In this document: piece after piece, positions 11,108-22,063 of the stretch
Numbering within the stretch: position 1 is the stretch's first letter
How the letters are laid out: the number at the start of each line of letters is the position of its first letter
NCBI GenBank assembly: GCA_015832175.1
Contig: WJXW01000002.1
Location: 4,526,001 to 4,590,000 of the forward strand
DNA length: 64,000 nt
Source of the DNA: Paraphaeosphaeria minitans
Taxonomy: Eukaryota > Ascomycota > Dothideomycetes > Pleosporales > Didymosphaeriaceae
Direction of reading: 5' to 3'
The notes under the pieces: generated by a model
What the model was told of the DNA's origin: nothing
Databases searched by the model: none
Seen by the model: only the letters and a program-made list of their open reading frames with translations
Program-made: the position numbers and the translations under genes

Positions 11108-11478
11108 AGGTTGCTCTACCCCCAAAGAGCGCTCAACCGCCCATTGCGACCGGGAATCCTCATAGCCTCTCCTAGAGGACAGCTCTGATGCCCTGTTACA
11201 CTGAGAAGTCCCCAGAGTACATACATTTGGGAACTCACTGCATGGATGTTCTAGTCCACATAGCTACGTAACATCGGATCCCAAAAGAGAGGGAAAGGAG
11301 GATTCCATTGTCCCACCTAAACGACATCTAACCTCCGCCCTAAACTACGTTACGACCGCTCCATGCATTTCGAGTTTCTGGCCGACGAACGTGGAAGTTA
11401 GATCAAGGCCCAGCATCCCCCCACACTTGACCTTTCTACATACATACGGTTAAAGGTTTAAACAGACGCGATGTACCC

Positions 11479-11519
11479 ACCTACCTACTTACCTACCTAC
11501 CTACCTACCTACCTACCTA
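11479..11519. repeat. TACC tetranucleotide microsatellite
   Basis: About ten near-perfect TACC units follow one another. Smaller TACC runs recur at about 11884-11905, 12040-12050 and, on the other strand (GGTA), at 12227-12239, so the whole 11.4-12.4 kb stretch is peppered with this motif. Confidence 0.9.
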
Positions 11520-12714
11520 GCGCTTCGATAAAGCCCGCTTCGCCCTCTAACTAAACTACCTATTAAATTATCTACCTACCGAACCATCTCAACAAAACCC
11601 CCAACGAATTCCCCAACAAGTACCCACCACAAACGCAGTACACCCACGAAGTTCTCCCCCCACCGGACACCAACACCATAAAGCCCCACCTATCCTAGAT
11701 ATCCTATCCAATCCTATCCTATCACACATACATACGTACCTATCCCACGACTCCCCCAGCCCCTCTGATTCCAACATCCCCATTCCAAACCAGAGTATCG
11801 TATCCATCGCAAAGCGCTTGAACTGCGAGTACCACACCTACTCTGCTTCCCAACGCGAGCCACGATCCGAGCAAGCAGACTATACCTACCTACCTACCTA
11901 CCTACTTAGCAAATAACACCCTCTCTGCATCACACCCATCCCTCTCCATCTCCGCCTCCGATCGAGCACTGTCAACCGCGCCTGCGGATTAATGCCCTAG
12001 CCAGCGAGCCAGCTAGTCAGTTCAGCTGCTGGAACACTCTCTACCTACCTGTGCAAGAGCGACAGTCGGAATGGATCTGAGCGGAGTTGAGAATCTGGGT
12101 ATTGGATTTGGTGCTTTGATTGGCTTACACACCGACATATGGCATGGTTTTATGCTGAATCGCTGGTATGTCGCAGATAGCGAATCTGTTACCCGCCTAT
12201 CGTGGTCCAGCATCGCCCGCGGCTAGGGTAGGTAGGTAGTGCAGCCTGGATCCGCACCAGGGTGGTTAGAAACCCAAGGGTTGAAAACCACACCACGCAT
12301 CCACGATGTGAGTGCGCAGCATGGATTCCCGTGTGAACTGAGAAGGAGCAGCGAGACCGACACGTCGACGCCATACCTACCTAGTATATCCCCAAGGCCA
12401 ACCCAGTAGTAAAGTTCACAAGGAAAAAAAAAGGTTCAAGAGCAGGTGAAAAATTTCTTTGATTAACAAAAAGTCATAGCAAGACTAGGCTCAGCGCCCT
12501 GTCAGCGAGGGTATCATTTCCCAAACGCCAAAGCATCAACCGACGAACCATGTGAAGCCCTCGCGGAGTATCTCCCACGACGGGGTGACCTCAATATAAC
12601 CGTGGCCACGAGCCATCAGAACCTCGTTTTCGGATCCTTGGGTAGGTCGGTAGCGCCGTTCGTGCATGTCCATCTCAACTGCGACCAACGTAACATCATG
12701 ATTCGTCAAGCCTC
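11520..12714. other. Long non-coding stretch rich in pyrimidines and TACC motifs
   Basis: The 3' flank of the leftward gene at 12715-14241 and the DNA beyond it. It is C/T-rich on the plus strand, with scattered TACC/TATCC motifs and an A-run at about 12425. No open frame with protein character was found. Confidence 0.45.
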
Positions 12715-14241
12715 CTACTCGTCCTTCTTCATTTCATACGCACAGTCATAGCACGCCGTATATTTGCACGCGGGCACCTCGCACTGCATACACATCTTGA
12801 CCTCGTCACCGCACTTCTCGCAGCGCGCAGGGCCGTCGCCGTGCTCTGGAGTAGCACCGCCGTAGCGGTGCGCATTCGCCATGCGGGCCTGCGACATGTC
12901 AGTATGTTTTTGAACAAGGAGTTAGTTGGAGCAACTTACCGTATGCAAGTTGATCGGACGAAAGACGTGGTGATCCTCCTCGCACTCGCGTCGGGTCGGT
13001 GCCTGCAGGGACGAGGACGACGTCGGGAGCGTGGCGTTGGGACCTGGCACGGGGAGCTGGAAGCGCGGTGCGGTAGTTCTCTGCATCGGAGACGGCGATA
13101 TTGTCATCGGGGCCTGGCTCAGCGGCGAGCGGGTAGATGGGGACGCCGGTTTGCCTCGAATGGGAGCGATACGATATGGCGGGACGGGCGAAGTAGGCAG
13201 TGGAACGGTGGTTCGAGAGGGGGCGCTGGACGAACGGTAAGGCGACTTTGCCGGGATTGGGGGAGGCGGTGGAGTCCTGAGCGGCATCATGGGTGCGATG
13301 GGGGCAGCGCGCCTTGGTGACTTGGGCGGGAGGCGGGGAGTCGAGAGGGCGGAGGGTTGGAAGGAAGCGGGAGGAATGGCACGTGAGGTGGTGGCGTCCT
13401 GGGTGAATCCAGAGGACTGCTGGCGCTCGTTGAGGTAGTTGTGCTGGGTGATGCCGGCGCGGATGGAGGTGGTTGACGCATCGCGAGGGATGACCAAGTC
13501 CTTCTTGCGCTTTTCCTCGTCGAAGTAGTCCACATAGGTAGGGAACGGCTCGGTGGCTTTCTGCTGAGTTAGCTGAGTCTTTCCACGCTTCAGGTCGTCG
13601 GAGGAGCGCTTGCGGTGGAGCGTCTTCTCGAGGTTGTCCTTGTCTGCGGCCTTGGACGCTCGTATATCCTGGATCCACGCCGCATTCTCCGCTTGCTTGC
13701 GCGCCTTCTCTTCTCGCTGGCGTTTGTTGAGTGCGGGAGGTCCAGTGCCGACGATCTTGACTTGTCCAGGGGAGATTCTCTTGACAGGATAGACAACCGC
13801 GACGTCGGCCTCGAAGATCTCGGGCTCTTCATCGGACGGGATCTCGTCGATTGGGTTGCGCGTGCTCAGGTCGGTCTCAGTGGAGTTTGGCGACCAGCGG
13901 GAGCCCAGATGGAGGTAGTCGCCCTGGTATATGTTGGATACCTTCAGCGCGGCCACCTTGGCGTCCATGTCCTTCTTCTCGAGAGCCAGAAGGTCGGCTT
14001 CATCGATGCGGTCGCGGATCGTCGCCTTGTTGGCATTGGCGACGGATTGCGGGTTCGCCTTCTGGATGCGCGCGATCGTCTCCTCGACATGCTGGAGCAG
14101 GTCGGAGGGGCTCGGGGTGCGGGCGAGCGGCATGGCGGTGGGCTCCTCGGGCACGGAGGGCAGGTGCGACCTGAGGTTGGACATGGAGAAGAAGCGGCGG
14201 AGCCGCTCCTTCTTGCTCTGCTTCTTGCTGTTAGTACTCAT
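12715..14241 (-). CDS. Proline/serine-rich protein with C-terminal cysteine-rich zinc-binding tail
   Basis: Exons 14241-12940 and 12888-12715 join across a 51-bp GT-AG intron (phase 0) to give 491 aa. The N terminus is basic (KKQSKKERLRRFF) and is followed by a helical charged region with ADLLALEKKDMDAKVAALKV, a stretch around YQGDYLHLGSRWSPNST, and then a long disordered Pro/Ser/Thr/Arg-rich half with PPPPPIPAKSPYR-type runs that could bind SH3 or WW domains. The second exon supplies eight cysteines spaced as four pairs or near-pairs (CEKCGDE, CMQC, ACKYTAC, CYDC), a likely two-zinc module. The intron is required to attach this tail. Without it the first frame ends shortly after the donor. 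Function unknown. The arrangement suggests a cytoplasmic adaptor, but that is inference. Confidence 0.75.
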
Positions 14242-15176
14242 CTTGGCGCGTGAACAAGACGGCCAAATGATTGCGAGAAGGGCTGAACAGGTCCAAGTGA
14301 CGACAGGAAGCGGGTTCTTAAATACTTAACGGTCAGGCCATTGTTGCTGTGGTGAAGCAGGATGCAGCGAAACAGCCGTTACCACAACATGCTGTTGTTG
14401 TGCTTCGCGGAGGGGAATGAGGTAGACTGACAGATTTGGAAGGCACGCCGCGGTGAAGGCAAAACAAGAATCCTCGGCCTGGGTGGGCTGAGAAGATGAA
14501 AATCAGGTCCAGCAATCCCAGGGCTCGAAGTGTGCAGTGGAAAAAGAAAACCTCAGCAACAGTGGACTCTGTGGTTATACAATTTTGCCAAACGAGAATC
14601 GCGAAATTCCCCAGATGAGCTTCATGAAACTCCAGACTTCACAAGACCATCACGAAACCTGAGTCCAGTGAGAGGAAATGCGAATAAATGTGTACGCGTA
14701 ACAGTAGCCGGGGAAACTCGAATTCGCATCGAGGCGGATGGATGGACTTGACCAAACTCGACATTCCCACGACATGGGGATTGAGTGCAAAGAACCCACT
14801 GTGGAGCACGGCACGTAGAGCAGCCTTCCTTTCAAAGCGAGAAGCTTGTCAGAAACAGTCGGCGCGAACGGGTAGGTAGACTGACCAGCGCCGACAACGC
14901 TGCCTCAGTGAGGAGCGCAACAGTTGCCCTGAACAACGTGTAGATAAAACCACCCCTTCCCTCCCCCCATCTACTAACATTGTCCGGGAAACATTTCCGT
15001 AACATTGCTACAAGTTCCCAGCAGCATCAGAATTCACGAGTCATACATACCGCACCGCACGAAAATACATGTATGAGTAAAAGAATGGATAGAAGATTGA
15101 TATGGGAGACAAACCAACAGTCTAGGGTATACAGCATCATGCTCGCGTAGATAGAAAAAGCTCTCGCTTCAGCCCT
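14242..15176. other. Intergenic between two leftward genes
   Basis: Promoter of the zinc-tail gene on the left and 3' flank of the lipase gene on the right. Short open frames are present on both strands without protein features. No repeat was noted. Confidence 0.45.
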
Positions 15177-18100
15177 TCAGCCTCCCTGGCCCATGCCCGT
15201 ATCGGGGAAATAGCTCAACCGCGCAACCTGCTCGCTCACCCCTCCGCTTCCACTTCTGGCACGCCCATTCTGGGCGCCCGCGCTTGCCGGGCTAGCTACG
15301 TCGATGCCCTTCCCCAGTCCGACCTTGCTGGTACTCCCTGAAGCCGTGGGGGTAGGCGTCTGCGGCGGACTGCTCGTCAAGCGGCCGGTGCCAAGGATAA
15401 GTGGGGGTACGCCGCCCATGGACTCGAGCGAGTCTGGCTCGCGCTGGTGTGTATTTTTGGACGTTGCTGGCGAGGAGCCAAGGCCGCGGTGGTGCTGCAT
15501 GTCTATGCCCCTGGGAGAGGTGGAGAGGAAATCGTTGATCTCGGTCTGGCTTGTGCCGCGATTGTCAGGCGTGCGTGGGGGCTTGCGTGCCTGGGGTGGC
15601 AGTTGGAGGAAGCGCTGAATAGCATTGCGGTCATCCTCATCGTCCTCGTCGTCCTCGTCTGATGTGCCCTCGAAGTACATGTCGTCCCAGGCTGCGGAGT
15701 CCTTGCTCCTCACCGAATCCGTAGTGTGCCTGCGTGCGCGCTGGTGCACAGGGGGCTTCAGCGGCGCCAGTTCGTCGGCGACTTCGCGTAGTTCAGATTC
15801 AGTGCGTTCGATAGGCGGATCAGCAGACTCCTGTCCCTTGACGTGCTCACCGTCTTCTCTTACCGGGACGTTGATGCCCTTTGCGCGGTCGATGGCGGGT
15901 TCGCGCTCATCACGTTCGTTGGCGGCGTATGTGTCGGCGAAGTGCGTGTCGCAGAGATGCTTGATGACGGGCCAGCCGTAGGCATTGGCGAACATGCGTC
16001 GCACGATGATGTTGTTGTGCGCATCGGGTTCGAGCCGTACCAGGACTTTTCGCCAGGACAGGTCTTTGTGGTAGGCGCGGGCGATCTTTTCTTCGACCCG
16101 CAGACCGCTTGTCTCCTCTGCACTACCTGTGGAAGCTTGGGATGACATGCTGTCACCTGAGAAAGAGCGCTGATTGTTTCTCTTCCTGGCTGGCGGGGGT
16201 GGGATGTCCTCTGGGTGGTAGATGCGGTCGTGGAAGATCGTGCGGGCTCTCGTGGACGGGTCGATGATCCAAGAAGTCTCGGGTACAGGAGGGGCAATGA
16301 GATCACTAGCTGATTCAAATATCGTCGTTTTCGGTGGTCTAGCAGAGTACGACGGATCATTCACCATCGAGTCACCCCGAGTCGCCTGTGGTCTTTTTCT
16401 CTGCTGCTCCGTCTGTCCTGGGAGCGAGGCCTCATTAGCTTGCGTATCGACCTCTTCCTGCTCCATCGCTATGGTCTGGCTTCTTGTGAACATCTTCTTG
16501 TCTTTGGCAGTGTGCTTGCCAGAAGGCCGAATGTAGTTCCAAAGCTGGTAAATTGTGCTCGAATTTGCAATGCCATCGGTTGACGACCGCTTCCCATCTG
16601 AGCTGTGTCGTCCTTCGCCTAGCCACTGATTGGCACTCGGCTCCGCAGCCACTTGCGCCTCTTCATCCTCGTTCACGACGTCAACTCCTGGCTGAGGGAC
16701 AACAGTGTCATCACCGCTGAATGAGGGCGACTCTGTGCCATCGGTTTGATCCTCCGAAGAGAAGGTGACCCTGGATGGGTTAGGCGACGTCTTCGAGCCG
16801 ATCAGCTGTCCAAACCCCCAGGCAGCCACTGTGCCAACAAGTCCATTTTCCCGCCTGGCCTTTTCGACCTTGCCGAGACCTCTCCAGTCAAGGAAGAGCA
16901 AGCAGCTAGTCCGTAACGGCACGATTCCATCGTTGACTACGTTTGAGTAGACTGTCCTGTTTCTGAACATTCGCAGGACCACATGGGCCGGACCAGATGG
17001 TAGGATCCGGAGTAGAGGCTTCGAGCCTGGATCGTCTTGCTTTTGCTGACTCTGCGATTGACCGCCAAGACCGCTCACCATGGCTGTCCATCCGCTCCTT
17101 GCCAGAGTCGGAGCCCGCCATGTCAGACCGAGATCTTGACCTGTCCTTCCCACCAATCCAAAATCCAGCGCAAACTTGACATACATCGGGTTCTCATTGC
17201 TTAGTCCTAAAAACGGTGAAGCCATGGCGATGAAGTTGATGGGTTTAATCTTCTCGAAGAACTCTGGCGAGTGCTTGTATATATATGCGATGGCGTAAGT
17301 TTGCACAACACCACCGAGAGAATGGCCGACAAAACTGATGCTCGTGAATTTGTATGCTCTCTTGTCTTTCTTGTCATTGTCTTGGTGCTGGATGCTGCTC
17401 CCTTCATGTGCCAGCAGACCTACAGAAGGTTTGTCTTTAGTCGGCGAAAACGGAGTCTTGATCTTTGGCTTCTTGAGCGGAAGAAAGGGTTGGTCCGGGT
17501 ATGTCAGCTCTAGGACATGTTTGGCCAACCTCTTGCCAAGATACTGGACGCCACGTTCGGTCTTTATGACATTCTTGTCGAACCCGCGTACGATGACCTC
17601 TTCGTCGTCGTCATCGTCATCGTCCGCCGGGGTGAAGTCTTCCTGACCACCGGATAATTGAGCAGTGGAGGTCCCAGATGGCCTGTCCGCTCGCGGAGCT
17701 TGCCGCTCTTCTCGTCGGCGTTTCCTTCGATCTTCCCGGGCTTGTCTGGCAGTTGCATCGATGCTCTCTTTCAGGTAGAGCATGTCGGCCCCAAGGTTGC
17801 TGTGCAGCCCATGCGTCAGGATCACCAGGTGAATCTTCGTCTGCTTCCGCAGCTCCTCAGGTGGATGTTGGGTTGTCTCTGTAGAATACCGCGTTGGCTT
17901 CTTCGCTTCTTCCTTGTGGATCTCCGGCAGCTCTGGCTTGTTCCACAGACTCGTGGTGTCATCCACGACCAACCTGATCGCCTTCGAATACACGCCCTTC
18001 TGGTTCGCGGCATGTTTCGCCTTGTGAGAATGCTTTCCTTGCTGATGGTCCTGCACCTGGCCAGGGATCCCATGCGAGTTTCCGGTGATGGCCATGAAGC

Positions 18101-18757
18101 CCAGATCCAGCGACTTCTCATCCCGCGCTATCAGCAGCTCATAGCCGATCGACGCCGACTGCGAGAAGATGATCTGCGAGGCGATCTCGATTATCCATGT
18201 TGCGCTCTGCGGCGTGCCGTCGTTCTGCTCGCGGTTCCGGCCCGTCTCGCGGATATGCTCCGGCACGGTGAGCCTTGCGCCCCATGAGCCTCCAGCCTTG
18301 AGGTTCGGTTCGAACTCGGGCACGCCTTCCTTCTTCGGAGCCTCGACCTTCTTGCTGGGATTGAAGGTAGAGGGATATGCGGCGACATGGATGGTGTAGG
18401 GGCCGTGTAGGTAGGCGGCGCGGAGAGGGATCGCAGAGGTGTTCCGTATCCGGACGTGCAGAAGGTTCGGGGAGGGGAGTATTCTATCTTGCGAGGGGGT
18501 GTATGTGACCGTGTATCTGGCAGGCGGTCAATGTCCACGTCCACGTCATTGCCGGCGGGCACGTCACTTGCGTACCTCACGACCTCTCCGACCTTGACGC
18601 TCCCCGTCTGGTGGAGCAGCAGCATGCTCGTGGCGCGCAGTTGCTCGTTGCGCTGCTCGGTGCGCGACTTGGTGAGCACAAAGTACGAAGAGCGGGCTTC
18701 CGAGCACCCGGCGTCCGGAATCTGGGCAAGGGCGTAGGTACGCGGCGTGAGCAGCAT
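15177..18757 (-). CDS. DUF676 / ROG1-type serine lipase, long form
   Basis: Exons 18757-18576 and 18516-15177 join over a 59-bp GT-AG intron (GTACGC donor, GCCAG acceptor) to give 1,173 aa. The N terminus (MLLTPRTYALAQ...) leads into a beta-rich region like the conserved N-terminal part of fungal ROG1-family lipases. The DUF676 alpha/beta-hydrolase begins near residue 290 with VILTHGLHSN. The nucleophile elbow is GHSLGG with Ser near residue 461, followed by FIAMASPFLGLSNEN. The acid is probably in VVNDGIVPLR and the catalytic His in YGWPVIKHLCDTHF. The last 250 residues are disordered with an acidic run of Asp/Glu. Yeast relatives hydrolyse monoacylglycerol or phospholipid. Substrate here is unknown. 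No signal peptide is obvious. Confidence 0.88.
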
Positions 18758-19670
18758 TACCTAGATGGCGGAAAGCTAGCAGAGTCGGGAGGGATTTGCG
18801 TGTGGCAACGGCGGGAGCGGAGCGGCGGTGGACCGCTGCATCATACTGTGTAGGAATTAGGGGGTTCACCGGTCCTTTTGCAGTGTCTGCGCTGGGCTGT
18901 ACACGAGGGCGCAAAGGTCACGCCGCGAGAGTTCCAATGGCTGATGGCTGATGGCTGATGGCACGTCATGCGCTGTCGTGTGGCTGCCCTCAAGCCTCAT
19001 GTACCGGGCACGCACCGCCTGGAGTGTCGCGACGGGGCAAGTAGATATGTTGTCACCGAGGGGAGGCCGTTTCACCTGTTATGTTGTATCTACACAGTAA
19101 CCGTCTCATGGGGACGCGATGGCTGAGCTGGTGGAATCCCCGCCTCGGCATCGCCCAGCATCCCGGTTGTGCGTGCACGTGCCGTCGGACCCATCTCGTC
19201 CCGCTCCCGAGCACCACGACCTTGACCATCCAGGACTGAAAGTGCAAGCTCAACGATAGGTACCCGATATCCAGCTCTGATCCCTGATCTTCTGGGTAGC
19301 ATCGTCGCAAGCCCGAAGAGCGCCGCTCGTCTGTTACTGGGAGTGAACCGCCGGGTCAAGCTTCCTCAATCCTACCGTATTCACTATTCACTATTGACCA
19401 TCCCACACACACCCTCCACCATCCACCATCCCCCCCCCCACAGGCAACACCATGCAATGCAGCTTTCTTCCTCAAAGGCTCACCAGCTATGAGAACTTCA
19501 ATGAAAAAAAATAGGGCTTCAGAGAAGCAAAAGGTTCAAAAATTCCCTTGACCCAAAGGCACAAGGAGTTGCTCAAAGAGCAGAGTTGGTGTTTCAACTC
19601 TCTGGCTCGGTCAAAACCTCATGGCCAGAAGAAATTTTCCGTGGTCCAGAAGAGGCAGTCGGTAGGTGGC
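18758..19670. other. Intergenic upstream of the lipase gene
   Basis: Lipase promoter region. It contains three tandem copies of GGCTGAT at about 18938-18961, a C-run at 19431-19440 and an A-run at 19504-19510. No coding sequence was recognised. Confidence 0.45.
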
Positions 19671-19674
19671 TGAG

Positions 19675-19882
19675 TCGAAGTGTCGACGTGTCGAAGAGTC
19701 GAAGTGTCGAGTGTCGAAGAGTCGAAGTGTCGAGTGTCGAAGAGTCGAAGTGTCGAGTGTCGAAGAGTCGAAGTGTCAAAGTAGCCAAGTGTCCAAGAGC
19801 CGAAGTGTCCAAGTGTCGAGTGTCGAGTATCCAAGTGTCCACGTGTCCAAGAGCCGGAGTGTCGAGTGTCGGAGTCGGAGTC
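19675..19882. repeat. Minisatellite built on GTCGAAG/GTCGAGT units
   Basis: A 23-bp period (roughly GTCGAAGAGTCGAAGTGTCGAGT) runs about four times from 19690 to 19780 and then degrades into GTCCAAG and GTCGGA variants up to about 19882. Because GTCGA is near-palindromic, long open frames appear on both strands (Ser-Lys-Arg-Val-rich on plus, Leu-Asp-Thr-rich on minus). These are artefacts of the repeat. Confidence 0.9.
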
Positions 19883-20589
19883 GGAAAGCCGTATCGCCCA
19901 CAAACAACACCGCCCACCATCACAGGCCCCGCCATCCCCCAAATCCCTTCTCTTCCTGTCCGATCCTCCCACTCACCCGTCCGGCGTCCAGCGCCCCGAG
20001 GTGCCCAGCTTGCCATCCGGCCTAACACATTCCATACTGTTCCATCTTTGCAACTCAGGAGGGCGCGCCCGGCAGGCCGCAAAGTAAGCAGGGAGGCCGT
20101 TCCAAAACCCGATGCTAGGAAAGGGAGATGGGTGCGGCGTCAGACGGAGACATGTGTACCAAACGTCCATACCGGGGTCAGGAGTCGCCGCTCCCATCAC
20201 CACGAGGTATGCCACCCGCCCCGAGCACGACAGTGACCGAGTTCCCCTCCGGTGTGTCTACGCCGTCCTGAGAGCCGGTATAGAGTGCAGCATGTGCTCT
20301 TTGGAGGCTCTTTGTTGAAAAGAAGCTCCGACTGAAACTAATCCGTCGCCTGCGACGCCGGAGTCAGTGGAGGTCAGTCAGTTGAGAGGGGAAGCGATGC
20401 TTACCTTGCCCTGGCCCAACAGTTGTCGAGTTGTCGAGTTATTGTCGCGAGCGAGTTGAAGAGCAAGTGAGAGGCGCGGGTTCCAGTTTATATAGAAAGC
20501 GAGAGACGGCCCATTACCTAAGCTGTTTGGCTTCACGTGACAGTCGTTGCCGCGAGCGGGGCCTGGCTATTGTAGGCAGGAGCGTCGCT
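19883..20589. other. Intergenic, no gene recognised
   Basis: GC-moderate DNA with short GTCGAGTT repeats near 20422-20440. Nothing protein-like was seen. Confidence 0.4.
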
Positions 20590-20655
20590 TCACCTGAGAA
20601 AGCGTCAAACAGCTGCTTTGACGTCGCGGTGAAGGTGAATGGGCCTGATTTATCT
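20590..20655 (+). repeat. Imperfect dispersed direct repeat, copy 1
   Basis: Matches 20952-21017 over about 65 bp. The shared core is AGCGTCAAACAGCTG and GTGAAGGT. The differences include several transitions (GCGG vs ACAG, CTGA vs TTAA). Confidence 0.7.
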
Positions 20656-20951
20656 AGGTGGACAGCAGCACTGACCTTGGTTGACCACGCAGCTGCATGC
20701 GAAGACAGTATCTCCCAAGGTTAGGTACTACGTACTTGATCAAGGTACAAGCGCGTGGTGGTGGTGGTGGTTGGGCGAAAACACTGCATTTCTGAGGTAG
20801 CTTGGGCCTCTTTGTGAACATACACAATCATGGCTGTACATATACACGTAAGCGATTCAAGCCAAGAGCGTCAACTCTTGAACGTCAACTATTCTTCGAT
20901 GTCACTTTCCAAGGAAAAAAGAAATGGTAGTGCAAACGAGCTTTACGTTAT
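20656..20951. other. Spacer between the direct repeats
   Basis: Contains a GGT run at about 20756-20773. No gene was seen. Confidence 0.4.
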
Positions 20952-21017
20952 TCACTTAAGACAGCGTCAAACAGCTGTTGTGCCGTCACAGTGAAGGTCA
21001 ATAGGCTAGGTTTGTCG
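20952..21017 (+). repeat. Imperfect dispersed direct repeat, copy 2
   Basis: Second copy of the repeat at 20590-20655. Weaker similarity seems to continue for another 40-50 bp to the right of both copies (TTGACC and GCATGC/CATGCGG positions), so the original unit may have been longer. Confidence 0.7.
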
Positions 21018-21587
21018 CGTCACCGCGATGCAATGTAAACTTTTGACCGTCCATGCGGCAGCAGAGAACTTAGTGCTTGAGAGTGCTTGTATTATCATCC
21101 ATGTATGCGCCTAGTGTTGCTTTTGGGCGAGACCAGTCAGTGCATAGGTATGTAGAAATAGCCGTTTTTCAGATGTTGATACCCAGGTCGTTCTCTATGA
21201 AATCAGAATCTTCTCAGAGACCTGATAGGCGCCAGCTGGACAATATCAATATCCACGGATGGCGATGGCGCATGTGGGCCCTTGCATTACCATCCAGAAT
21301 TCACAGAAATTAACAGCAGGACTGGAACTCCGTAAGCGCAAACCTCATCCTGTGGCAGCTTGTTTTAATATCCCTCTTTCTTTTTGTAGTGTAATAGATT
21401 AGCAAGTCTTTGTACAATGAGGTTTCCTATAAGGAGTCTAACATCTACTTCGGCGACTATGCTTTACCTTGATATGCTAGATGAAGGCATGTACGCCTAG
21501 AGGTGTTATTTCTACGTGCGAACTAATTCGTAGCCGCTAACCTTGGTCATGTTATACTGCCGACACTGACTGAGTTGTCTCGCAACA
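21018..21587. other. Intergenic, no gene recognised
   Basis: One plus-strand frame of 78 codons (21077-21313) has no recognisable feature. No repeats were noted. Confidence 0.35.
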
Positions 21588-21858
21588 ACATGACATCTTC
21601 TTCTGCAGCTTCCCGCAATGTGTCCTCGAATATCAGAACAAATGATTCTAATCCGAAGCACAATGCAGATTCTAGCTTTCCTTTTGGGTTTCGACATTGA
21701 CTCCATCATGATGCATTCGTCCATCCAGGGCAGCCATGGCTTGGAGACCATCATACGTTAGACGACGCAGTGCTCGTGAGGGTGAAGAAAGATGAGACGG
21801 GCAAGGTGGTGGTGGCGGAAAATTGGGAAGTTGAACGGCTGACGAAAGTCTCCACGTA
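21588..21858 (+). pseudogene. Unidentified coding remnant with one frame break
   Basis: From an ATG at 21588 a Ser/Asn-rich reading (MTSSSAASRNVSSNIR) leads to FDIDSIMMHSSIQGSHGLETIIR in an adjacent frame, and after a TAG and another frame change the sequence reads DDAVLVRVKKDETGKVVV then AENWEVERLTKVST with a stop at 21856-21858. The last segment has the strand-turn-strand pattern of a real protein C terminus. Taken together this resembles a small protein of about 90 aa interrupted by one or two indels. I do not recognise the family. Confidence 0.35.
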
Positions 21859-22063
21859 GGATATTGCCTTTTCGGGACGTTCTACGTGTGGGACGAGCAG
21901 AGCGCGAGGCAGTACCGAAAGGAGAGCTCAAGACGTCCTAAGGGTAAGTCTGCGTAACGAAAACGCATAGGAGAATGCTCGGAGAATGATATCGTGTTGC
22001 AATAGGTAGGGGGTGTTTCTTTAGACACGACAGCGCCCCAAAGTCCCACTTCCAAGAAGGATA

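Noticed and set aside
19675..19882. Possible CRISPR array
   Set aside because: Tandem units without unique spacers in a eukaryotic genome. It is a minisatellite.
19586..20236. 216-codon Ser/Lys/Arg/Val-rich protein over the minisatellite
   Set aside because: Open frames on both strands arise from the near-palindromic repeat.
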